Shown here in pieces: positions 1 to 6,157 of a DNA stretch of 11,465 nt. Position 1 is the first letter of the stretch; each line of letters opens with the position of its first letter. Both the position numbers and the translations under genes were made by a program. Under the pieces are notes generated by a model. The model was given only the letters and a program-made list of their open reading frames with translations, was not told where the DNA came from and searched no databases. Source of the DNA: an uncultured Lachnospiraceae bacterium (lineage in GTDB: Bacteria; Bacillota; Clostridia; Lachnospirales; Lachnospiraceae); assembly GCA_946633495.1 (NCBI GenBank), contig CAMPAX010000056.1, positions 1-11,465 of the forward strand. Direction: 5' to 3'.

Positions 1-1
1 G

Positions 2-262
2 CTCCTGCAGAAGACCTATACAGTCAGCGTTCTTGACAAGAAGCGTGTTCCGAATGAGCCGAGAAGGTTAAGTACGGACATCGACATCATCGTAGACCGT
101 GATACGGATGTTGATGGTTACATTGAGAAGGCAGGGAAGATCTTTCCCTTTGTCAGCGTGGAGGAACACAAGCGGAAAGGTCTCAATGATATAGAAAAAC
201 GTCATTTTAGGTTTCATTTCCTATCACCGAGAACCGGCAAGGAAATCAATACACGAAGTTAA
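2..262 (+). pseudogene. AbiEii/AbiGii-type nucleotidyltransferase, 3' fragment
   Basis: An open frame enters from the left edge and stops at 260-262, giving 86 residues. It contains RRLSTDIDIIV, which matches the R-x-S-x-D-(I/L)-D metal-binding motif of AbiEii/AbiGii (MNT-fold) nucleotidyltransferases, and further on IEKRHFRFHF, a block also typical of that family. The first residues, LLQKTY, resemble what follows the GGT motif, so the missing N-terminus would lie outside the window. Family members normally continue after this point with an ILLDVLFE-like strand and a long C-terminal domain. Here the frame ends at GKEINTRS, and no other frame downstream restores the domain. I infer a truncated, probably non-functional remnant. 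In complete systems the partner is an upstream antitoxin gene, which is not visible here. A short stand-alone variant cannot be excluded. Confidence 0.68.
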
Positions 263-280
263 GGTTAAGATTTATGGCAG

Positions 281-306
281 AATCCGGCACTATGCCGGGT
301 TTTGTT
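281..306 (+). terminator. Rho-independent terminator after the nucleotidyltransferase fragment
   Basis: Arms at 281-289 and 293-301 (core CCGGCA / TGCCGG) form a stem of about 9 pairs with one G-U and a three-base loop, followed by TTTGTTT. It separates the left-edge fragment from ptsI. Confidence 0.75.
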
Positions 307-338
307 TAGTGTAAGGAAAAAAATAAACGACATAATGG

Positions 339-367
339 TTTTCAAATTTCTCCGGACATGATACAAT
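339..367 (+). promoter_or_regulatory. ptsI promoter
   Basis: TTTTCA (339-344) and TACAAT (362-367) are separated by exactly 17 bases, a sigma-A type arrangement. The predicted start near 374 leaves a leader of about 80 bases. No cre-like or AACGTT palindrome is seen here, so ptsI is probably expressed independently of the two sucrose operators downstream. Confidence 0.6.
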
Positions 368-386
368 AAGGCTCAGATAAGTGAAA

Positions 387-410
387 AGGATTTCAATAAT
401 CTGAGATCCT
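387..410 (+). other. Hairpin in the ptsI leader
   Basis: Arms 387-395 and 402-410 (AGGATTTCA / TGAGATCCT) form nine pairs with one G-U around a six-base loop. No U-tract follows, so it is not a terminator. B. subtilis ptsGHI uses a leader antiterminator (GlcT), but the sequence here does not match the RAT consensus I know. The role is unknown. Confidence 0.4.
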
Positions 411-452
411 GGCGAGAGGGATACATTCTTTGATTTGTAAGGAGGGCAGTTC

Positions 453-2099
453 ATGGTTATTTATGAGGGAAAGGCAGTATTTGAGGGTGTTGCGATCGGA
501 AAACTATCGGTTTACAAGAAAAATGAAGAGACGGTAAAGCGAATCAAGGTCGATGCTCCGGAGGAGGAGATCGCGCGATATGCGGCGGCTCGTGAGGAAG
601 CGGTCAGGCAGCTGCAGGCGCTTTATGAAAAGGCAGTGAAGGAGGTCGGTGAGGCATCGGCCGAGATCTTTGAGGCCCATCAGATGATGGTTGACGACGA
701 TGACTTCGTGGAATCCGTGGAGAGCATCATTGAGAGCCAGGGCGTCAATGCAGAATATGCGGTTGCGGAAACCGGTGATAATTTCAAGAAAATGTTTGAG
801 GAAATGGATGATGAGTATTTCCGCGGCAGAGCGGCGGATATAAAGGATATTTCCGAGCGCATCATCCGGATCCTGCAGGGAAATGGAGGAGCCGGCATTG
901 AGTCGGAAGAACCGGTGATCGTGGTTGCTGACGATCTGGCACCCTCTGAGACGGTACAGATGGATAAGGACAAGATCCTTTCCTTCGTGACGGTGCACGG
1001 TTCAGCGAATTCTCATACTTCGATCCTTGCGAAAACCATGAATATACCGGCCATTATCACCTGCTCCATTCCGCTTTCGGAGGAAGTGGATGGTAAGGAG
1101 GCTATCGTGGATGGGTTTGAAGGCAAGGTTTATGTAGAACCTACGCCGGAGATCCTGGCAGAGAAGCAGAAGCTTGCAGCTGCGGAGCAGGAAAAGAAGC
1201 AGCTTCTAGAGCTTTTGAAGGGCAAAGAAAATGTTACTTTGGACGGTCAGAAGATCAATCTGTATGCCAATATCGGAAATACCAAGGATCTTGGCCTGGT
1301 GCTGAAGAATGATGCAGGGGGGATCGGACTGTTCCGTTCCGAGTTTATTTATCTTGGCTCCGATGACTATCCGACAGAGGATGAGCAGTTTGCCATTTAC
1401 AAGCAAGTAGCGGAAACACTGGCGGGTAAGAAGGTGATCATCCGTACACTGGATATCGGAGCGGATAAACAGGCGGACTATTTCAAACTGCCGGCAGAGG
1501 AGAACCCTGCGCTGGGCCTTCGTGCGATCCGGATTTGCCTCACCCGCCCGGAGATTTTCAAGACTCAGCTTCGCGCCATTCTGCGCGCGTCCGCTTTCGG
1601 AAAGGTTTCCATTATGTTCCCTATGATCATCTCCGTGGATGAAGTAAAGGAGATACAGGGCATACTGGCGGAGGTAAAGGCAGAACTCGATGCGGAAGGC
1701 ATCGCATACGATAAAAAGATCGAGACGGGTATCATGATCGAAACGCCGGCATCGGTTATTATGGCAGAGGAACTGGCTAAGGAAGTGGATTTCTTCAGTA
1801 TCGGAACCAATGATCTGACGCAGTACACGCTGGCCATCGACCGTCAGAATCAGTCCCTGGATAAGTTTTATGATTCTCACCATCCGGCGATCCTGAAAAT
1901 GCTGAAAATGGTCGTTGATGCAGCTCATAAGTATGGAAAATGGGCCGGGATCTGCGGAGAACTTGGCGCAGACCTGTCACTGACAAAGGAATTCCTTGCT
2001 ATGGGTTTTGATGAGCTTTCCGTATCTCCGGGTCGTATCCTTCCGATCCGGAAGATTGTGCGGGAGACCGATGTTTCCGCTTACAAAGCGGGAAAATAA
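453..2099 (+). CDS. ptsI: PTS Enzyme I (phosphoenolpyruvate-protein phosphotransferase)
   Basis: Transfers phosphate from PEP to HPr in the cytoplasm, the first step of every PTS. The 548 residues are slightly shorter than the usual 570-575. The N-terminal HPr-binding and swivel domain carries the phosphohistidine in GSANSHTSILAKTMNIPA (His188). YFRGRAADIKDIS (about 122-134) is the conserved linker. The C-terminal PEP-binding barrel shows GGIGLFRSEF, RTLDIGADK, GIMIETPAS, the signature FFSIGTNDLTQY, and the catalytic cysteine in GICGELG. The start is ATG 453, with AAGGAGGG about 7 bases upstream. The gene has its own promoter (339-367) and terminator (2118-2150), so it forms a single-gene unit. 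Unusually, ptsH is not adjacent but about 6 kb downstream, beyond the sucrose genes. Function is certain from the motifs. Confidence 0.97.
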   Translation: MVIYEGKAVFEGVAIGKLSVYKKNEETVKRIKVDAPEEEIARYAAAREEAVRQLQALYEKAVKEVGEASAEIFEAHQMMVDDDDFVESVESIIESQGVNAEYAVAETGDNFKKMFEEMDDEYFRGRAADIKDISERIIRILQGNGGAGIESEEPVIVVADDLAPSETVQMDKDKILSFVTVHGSANSHTSILAKTMNIPAIITCSIPLSEEVDGKEAIVDGFEGKVYVEPTPEILAEKQKLAAAEQEKKQLLELLKGKENVTLDGQKINLYANIGNTKDLGLVLKNDAGGIGLFRSEFIYLGSDDYPTEDEQFAIYKQVAETLAGKKVIIRTLDIGADKQADYFKLPAEENPALGLRAIRICLTRPEIFKTQLRAILRASAFGKVSIMFPMIISVDEVKEIQGILAEVKAELDAEGIAYDKKIETGIMIETPASVIMAEELAKEVDFFSIGTNDLTQYTLAIDRQNQSLDKFYDSHHPAILKMLKMVVDAAHKYGKWAGICGELGADLSLTKEFLAMGFDELSVSPGRILPIRKIVRETDVSAYKAGK

Positions 2100-2117
2100 G
2101 ACCGGACGGTGACAGTG

Positions 2118-2150
2118 AAAAAGTGCTTGCATATTGCAGGCACTTTTTTT
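2118..2150 (+). terminator. Rho-independent terminator of ptsI, overlapping the next promoter
   Basis: A 13-pair stem with a TAT loop (arms about 2119-2131 and 2135-2147, core AAGTGCTTGCA / TGCAGGCACTT) is followed directly by a run of Ts ending at 2150. It is strong and canonical. The -35 and -10 elements of the following promoter (2127-2155) lie in and just after this hairpin. Confidence 0.88.
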
Positions 2151-2155
2151 ATAAT
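2127..2155 (+). promoter_or_regulatory. Promoter of the amylosucrase operon
   Basis: TTGCAT (2127-2132) and a perfect TATAAT (2150-2155) are 17 bases apart. The predicted start is near 2162, inside the palindromic operator at 2161-2174. The layout closely mirrors the EIIBCA promoter (TTGCGG, 17 bases, TATAAT, then the same palindrome), which supports both calls. Confidence 0.65.
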
Positions 2156-2160
2156 TACAT

Positions 2161-2174
2161 TGTAAACGTTTTCA
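2161..2174 (+). promoter_or_regulatory. LacI-family/cre-type operator 1
   Basis: TGTAAACGTTTTCA is a near-perfect palindrome with a central CG. It matches the CcpA cre consensus TGWAANCGNTNWCA and the general form of LacI-family operators. It overlaps the predicted transcription start, so a bound protein should block initiation. It differs by one base from operator 2 (6086-6099). The likely ligand is the regulator encoded at 4214-5218; CcpA is the alternative or an additional binder. Confidence 0.78.
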
Positions 2175-2254
2175 AAAGCGGGAACGAAAGAGCATCGGAA
2201 TCGCAGGGTGTAGAATCGCTTCCCGTCATTTTCAGGATGAAGGGGATTGAGAAT

Positions 2255-4144
2255 ATGTCAGAAGACATGAACTGGATGAAAAAGAAGCGTTGGGACAAGA
2301 CATTTCGGGAGCGGATGGAGACCAGATATGACGAATTGAAGTGGCTGTATGCGGAGCTTTACGGGAACGATATGCAGGCATTTCTTTATTTTTGTGAAAT
2401 GCTTTATTCCTGTTTTCGGAAGAGAAGCTCTGAGCTGAAGAAGTGGGATCTGGGTCGGGAAGCGATGCCGGAGTGGTATCACGGAAATGATCTTTTGGGT
2501 ATGCTGATGTATACGAATGCTTTTGCCGGAACTCTGAAAGGAGTGCAGTCCCATCTGGATTACATTGAAGAGTGCGGGGTGAATTATCTGCATCTGATGC
2601 CACTCCTTTCCAGCCCGAAGGGACGTTCGGACGGAGGGTACGCCGTATCGGATTTCCGGACGGTGGAGCCTTCTCTCGGAACGATGAAGGACCTCGCGAA
2701 GCTGGCGGATGCCTGTCATGAACGGGGCATCTCCGTCTGTCTGGATTTTGTGATGAATCATACCAGCGAAGATCATGAATGGGCCCGTCGTGCCAGAGCG
2801 GGGGAGAAAGAATTCCAGGATCGTTATTTCTTCTACGATAATTGGGACACTCCCAATGAATTTGAGAAAACGGTTCCTCAGGTCTTTCCCACAACGGCTC
2901 CGGGGAATTTCACCTGGTGTGAGGAGGCGGGAAAGGTAGTCATGACATCCTTTTATCCTTACCAGTGGGATCTGAACTATCGGAATCCTACCGTATTCAA
3001 TGACATGACTGAAAATATGCTTTTCCTCTGTAATCAGGGTGTGGATATCATCCGCCTGGACGCGGTTCCCTACATCTGGAAAACGCTGGGAACGAACTGC
3101 CGTAATCTTCCGGAGGTACATTCCCTTGTCAGGATCATGCGGATCGCGACTGAGATCGTCTGCCCGGGCACACTGCTTTTGGGAGAAGTTGTCATGGAGC
3201 CGTCAAAGGTGGTGCCGTATTTCGGAACGGTGGATAAACCGGAATGCCACATGCTCTATAATGTGACGACTATGGCAAGCACGTGGCATACAGTGGCAAC
3301 CCGGGATGTCAGATTGCTGAAGCATCAGCTGGGAACCGTTTTTGCACTCCCAAAGCAGTATGTTTTTCTGAATTATCTCCGTTGTCACGATGATATCGGC
3401 TGGGGCCTGGATTACCAGTTCCTGAAGCAGTTCGGAATCGAAGAAGTGGCACATAAAAAATACCTGAATGATTACCTGAAGGGAGCCTGGCCGGGAACGG
3501 ATGCCCGGGGTGAGCTTTACAATGACGATCCACGGCTGGGGGATGCACGTCTCTGCGGAACCACAGCTTCTCTCTGCGGGATCGAGGCGGCAGAATATGA
3601 AGGACGGGAGGATAAACTGGAGCAGGCGATCCGTTTCGATGTGATGCTTCATGCCTTCCTTTTTACCCAAAGCGGAATCCCCGTACTCTACAGTGGAGAT
3701 GAGATCGGACAGAGGAATGATTATTCTTACCATGAGAATCCGGACAGGGCAGATGACAGCCGCTATCTGCACCGCGGGGATCTGGACTGGGAAAGCGTGG
3801 CAAAAAGAAAGACGGAAGGAACCCGTGAGCAGAGGGTTTTCGACGGGATACGAAGGCTGTCCGAGCTGCGACGGGAACACAGGGTTTTTGAAAATGAGGC
3901 GGATACCTGGATCGTGGAAACCTGGAATGATCACATTCTGGGAATCGGGCGGTATTACCGGGGTGAGAAGCTGATAGCTCTTTTCAATTTCAGTGACCGG
4001 GATGAAACAGCGTGGATCAATGAAGAGGAAGAGTATGAGGATCTTCTGACCGGAGAGAGGCGGCAGGCAAAGGCAGTGGGGATCCCCGCCCGGGATTTTA
4101 TCTGGCTGGTTACGATATTTCGGGATGAAGAAAAAACGGAGTAA
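2255..4144 (+). CDS. Amylosucrase-like GH13 (subfamily 4) glucosyltransferase
   Basis: Amylosucrases transfer glucose from sucrose onto an alpha-1,4-glucan and release fructose. The 629 residues and the domain order fit: N-terminal helical domain (about 1-75), (beta/alpha)8 barrel with a B' insertion, and a C-terminal beta domain. Motifs aligning with Neisseria amylosucrase are SDGGYAVSDFR (125-135), the nucleophile in IIRLDAVPYIWK (Asp269), the acid/base in LLGEVVM (Glu311), the third acid in RCHDDIGW (Asp379), and DDSR (500-503). Asp126 and Arg503 probably form the sucrose-pocket salt bridge. No signal peptide or membrane segment is visible, so it is cytoplasmic. I chose ATG 2255, preceded by AAGGGGA at 2240-2246; the upstream GTG at 2123 lies inside the ptsI terminator and has no leader. 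It heads an operon with the regulator and the HAD phosphatase. Sucrose hydrolase or an isomerising activity remain possible, as these overlap in GH13_4. Confidence 0.88.
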   Translation: MSEDMNWMKKKRWDKTFRERMETRYDELKWLYAELYGNDMQAFLYFCEMLYSCFRKRSSELKKWDLGREAMPEWYHGNDLLGMLMYTNAFAGTLKGVQSHLDYIEECGVNYLHLMPLLSSPKGRSDGGYAVSDFRTVEPSLGTMKDLAKLADACHERGISVCLDFVMNHTSEDHEWARRARAGEKEFQDRYFFYDNWDTPNEFEKTVPQVFPTTAPGNFTWCEEAGKVVMTSFYPYQWDLNYRNPTVFNDMTENMLFLCNQGVDIIRLDAVPYIWKTLGTNCRNLPEVHSLVRIMRIATEIVCPGTLLLGEVVMEPSKVVPYFGTVDKPECHMLYNVTTMASTWHTVATRDVRLLKHQLGTVFALPKQYVFLNYLRCHDDIGWGLDYQFLKQFGIEEVAHKKYLNDYLKGAWPGTDARGELYNDDPRLGDARLCGTTASLCGIEAAEYEGREDKLEQAIRFDVMLHAFLFTQSGIPVLYSGDEIGQRNDYSYHENPDRADDSRYLHRGDLDWESVAKRKTEGTREQRVFDGIRRLSELRREHRVFENEADTWIVETWNDHILGIGRYYRGEKLIALFNFSDRDETAWINEEEEYEDLLTGERRQAKAVGIPARDFIWLVTIFRDEEKTE

Positions 4145-4213
4145 AGCAGGAATAAAGTCTTTTTCGGTTGATGACAGTGATTCGGAATTTTGACATGGAA
4201 AGGGTGATCGAAG

Positions 4214-5218
4214 ATGACGATTAAGGAAGTTGCCAGACTGGCAGGCGTATCGTCAGCGGCGGTGAGCCGGTATTTCAACGGAGGTTCTCTCAGTGAAGAA
4301 AAAAAGGAACAGATCCGTAAGGTTGTGGAGAAGACAGATTATACGCCGAATGCGGCTGCACATTTGATGCGCACCGGCAGGAGCAGAATGATCGGTGTGA
4401 TCGTGCCTCACATCCATTCGGACTCCCTGTCGCAGATCTCCTCCGGGATCATGCGTTCTTTGGATGCGGAGGGATATACTTTTATTCTGGGTTATACCGG
4501 GGGGGATACAAAAAAAGAAGCCAGGATCATAGAGGAAATGCAGCATGCTCAGATGGAGGGGATCCTTCTCATGGGGACGACCATGAACCGGACTTTGCGT
4601 GAAACCATTGACCGGTGCAAGGTTCCGCTGGTGGTCACAGGCCAGTGCTTTGACGGAGTTCCCAGTGTATATCATGATGATGAAAATGCTTTGCGGAAGC
4701 TGACCGGACTGATGCTGAAAAAAAACCGGAAGCATCTGGCATATATTGGTGTGACGGAGACGGATCCGGCAGCGGGAATCTCGCGCAGAAAGGGCGTGGA
4801 AAAAGCCTTTAAGGATTTCGGCAGAGAGAAAAGCGAGCTGATCCGCGGAACGGCCGATTTCAGCGTAGAGAGCGGACATTCGGTAATGGAGGAGCTGCTG
4901 AAGGAGCATCCTGAGATCGACGGTGTGATCTGCGCCACCGACCTGATCGCCCACGGAGCCATGCGGGCCCTCCGGGAAGCAGGTAAGAAGATCCCGAAGG
5001 ATGTGGCTGTTGCCGGCGTGGGTGACCATTGGGCGGATGAAACTTCCGCACCACCGCTTACGACGGTGAAGCTGTTCTTCCGGGAGTGCGGGAAAATGGC
5101 GGTGGAACTTCTGCTTAAGCTGATCCGGGAAAAAGAGGAGGCGGAAGGCGTCTGGGAGAAAAGGAAGGATATCCAGGTAAAACTGGGATATACCATTGTA
5201 GAAAGGGGGTCATTATAA
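4214..5218 (+). CDS. LacI/GalR-family transcriptional regulator, probable sucrose repressor
   Basis: A 334-residue one-component regulator. Residues 1-20, TIKEVARLAGVSSAAVSRYF, form the LacI-type helix-turn-helix. The hinge helix follows around NAAAHLMRTGRS (about 47-58), and a periplasmic-binding-protein-like effector domain begins at MIGVIVPHIHSD and fills the rest. It includes the GVICATDLIAHGAMRAL and VAVAGVGDHW blocks typical of the family. The start is ATG 4214, with AAGGGTG about 7 bases upstream. It lies 69 bases after the amylosucrase gene with no terminator between, and its stop codon abuts the HAD start. Because operator 1 controls this operon, autoregulation is likely. The two palindromes with central CG at 2161 and 6086 fit the binding mode of this family. 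The effector (sucrose, sucrose-6-phosphate, fructose or another sugar) cannot be read from the sequence. Confidence 0.9.
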   Translation: MTIKEVARLAGVSSAAVSRYFNGGSLSEEKKEQIRKVVEKTDYTPNAAAHLMRTGRSRMIGVIVPHIHSDSLSQISSGIMRSLDAEGYTFILGYTGGDTKKEARIIEEMQHAQMEGILLMGTTMNRTLRETIDRCKVPLVVTGQCFDGVPSVYHDDENALRKLTGLMLKKNRKHLAYIGVTETDPAAGISRRKGVEKAFKDFGREKSELIRGTADFSVESGHSVMEELLKEHPEIDGVICATDLIAHGAMRALREAGKKIPKDVAVAGVGDHWADETSAPPLTTVKLFFRECGKMAVELLLKLIREKEEAEGVWEKRKDIQVKLGYTIVERGSL

Positions 5219-6037
5219 GTGAAGCTGATTTTTGTGGATATCGACGGAACACTGACGCGTCCCGGTGAGAATATTCCGCCGGAGAGTGCTCTTCGTGCCA
5301 TCCGTGGGGCACAGGCAAAGGGAAATAAGGTGTTCCTCTGCACCGGAAGGAATCCGGATATGCTGAGTCCGCTTTTGAAATATGATTTTGACGGATATGT
5401 AGGCTGTGGCGGAGGCTATGTGGTTGCCGGAGATGAAGTGCTTTTTGACTGCCCCATGACAGATGAGCAGCGGGAGATCGCACTCAGGACTCTGCATGAC
5501 AGCGGCGTTTTCTGTACGGTTGAGGCAAAAGACGGCTCCTGGGGCGATGAGAATCTGGGAGATTTCCTGAACGGACAGGGAGAGGGAAACAGTGAGATCG
5601 AGCGTTGGAGAAAGGCACTTTCCGAGAATTTGGGAATCCGTCCCATGGCGGAATACGATAATCGGCCCATTTACAAGGTGGTGATCATGTGTACGGCCAT
5701 GGAACAGCTTGACGCCTGCAAGGCGGAGCTGGAAAAGGATTTCAGCTTTGTTGTGCAGGAGGTAAAAGCCCGCAGCTGTCTGAACGGCGAGCTTGTTAAC
5801 CGGAAATTCGATAAGGGTATGGGAGTTCGTCTGATCGCGGAGTATTACGGCTGCAGTATCGATGAAACCTATGGCTTCGGCGACAGTATGAACGATCTGG
5901 AAATGATACAGACTGTTGGCACCAGCGTCTGTATGGAGAACGGGGCGGAAGCATTAAAGGATATCTCCGATATCGTCTGTCCGTCCGTGGATGAGGACGG
6001 ACTTGCGAAGGCCTTTCAGCAGCTGGAGCTGTGTTGA
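5219..6037 (+). CDS. Cof-type HAD-superfamily sugar-phosphate phosphatase
   Basis: A 272-residue Mg2+-dependent phosphatase of the Cof/IIB branch. Motif I is DIDGT (nucleophile Asp7, acid/base Asp9), motif II is LCTGRN (Thr42), motif III is the lysine in RKFDKGMGVRL (Lys199), and motif IV is GDSMND (Asp222, Asp226). The cap domain lies about residues 80-185. The start is GTG 5219, directly abutting the TAA of the regulator gene, with GAAAGGGGG about 9 bases upstream inside that gene, so translation is probably coupled. Cof enzymes dephosphorylate many sugar phosphates, so the substrate is not fixed by sequence. The location between amylosucrase and the sucrose permease suggests sucrose-6-phosphate or a hexose phosphate; plant and cyanobacterial sucrose-phosphatases are also HAD enzymes. 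A housekeeping role against sugar-phosphate stress is the simpler alternative. Confidence 0.88.
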   Translation: MKLIFVDIDGTLTRPGENIPPESALRAIRGAQAKGNKVFLCTGRNPDMLSPLLKYDFDGYVGCGGGYVVAGDEVLFDCPMTDEQREIALRTLHDSGVFCTVEAKDGSWGDENLGDFLNGQGEGNSEIERWRKALSENLGIRPMAEYDNRPIYKVVIMCTAMEQLDACKAELEKDFSFVVQEVKARSCLNGELVNRKFDKGMGVRLIAEYYGCSIDETYGFGDSMNDLEMIQTVGTSVCMENGAEALKDISDIVCPSVDEDGLAKAFQQLELC

Positions 6038-6048
6038 TAAAAAACAGG

Positions 6049-6077
6049 TTGCGGAATTCCGGAAAAAGGATTATAAT
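6049..6077 (+). promoter_or_regulatory. Promoter of the EIIBCA operon
   Basis: TTGCGG (6049-6054), a 17-base spacer and a perfect TATAAT (6072-6077). The start is predicted near 6084, right beside operator 2. There is no terminator between the HAD gene and this promoter, so read-through from upstream is possible. Confidence 0.68.
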
Positions 6078-6085
6078 GCAATTAT

Positions 6086-6099
6086 TGAAAACGTTTTCA
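6086..6099 (+). promoter_or_regulatory. LacI-family/cre-type operator 2
   Basis: TGAAAACGTTTTCA is a perfect 14-base palindrome with a central CG, starting 8 bases after the -10 box. It is the partner of operator 1 and fits the cre consensus. It is placed to repress EIIBCA, HPr, fructokinase and GH32 together. Its right half also overlaps the inverted repeat at 6097-6128. Confidence 0.82.
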
Positions 6100-6128
6100 C
6101 TCCGGAATAGAAAAGCATAGCGGAGTGA
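6097..6128 (+). other. Inverted repeat in the EIIBCA leader
   Basis: TCACTCCG (6097-6104) and CGGAGTGA (6121-6128) are perfect 8-base arms 16 bases apart. In the mRNA this would be a hairpin close to the 5' end, ending about 14 bases before the ribosome binding site. There is no U-tract and no match to a SacT/SacY-type antiterminator site that I recognise. It may affect mRNA stability, or be chance. Confidence 0.35.
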
Positions 6129-6157
6129 TGTCAACTCAAAGAAAAGGAGGGAACGGG

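Noticed and set aside
387..410. Ribonucleic antiterminator (RAT) site for a GlcT/SacY-type regulator before ptsI.
   Set aside because: The sequence does not fit the RAT consensus and no overlapping terminator is present; kept only as an unassigned hairpin.
504..998. Long - strand open frame opposite ptsI, and similar ones opposite the other genes (for example 9428-10981).
   Set aside because: They are antisense shadows of genes with clear family motifs. The translations show no recognisable domains.
2123..2254. A 44-codon N-terminal extension of the amylosucrase gene from GTG 2123.
   Set aside because: It would start inside the ptsI terminator hairpin and run through the promoter and operator. 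ATG 2255 has a proper ribosome binding site and fits the family length.
6052..6061. Palindrome CGGAATTCCG between the HAD and EIIBCA genes as a terminator; a similar core recurs at 11234-11247.
   Set aside because: It forms only a very short stem with no U-tract, and it lies inside the promoter spacer. Sharing an EcoRI-centred palindrome with the right end is probably chance.
6125..6157. Upstream start GTG 6125 / ATG 6128 for EIIBCA.
   Set aside because: There is no ribosome binding site in front, and the AAAGGAGGG site lies within that extension, positioned for ATG 6158.
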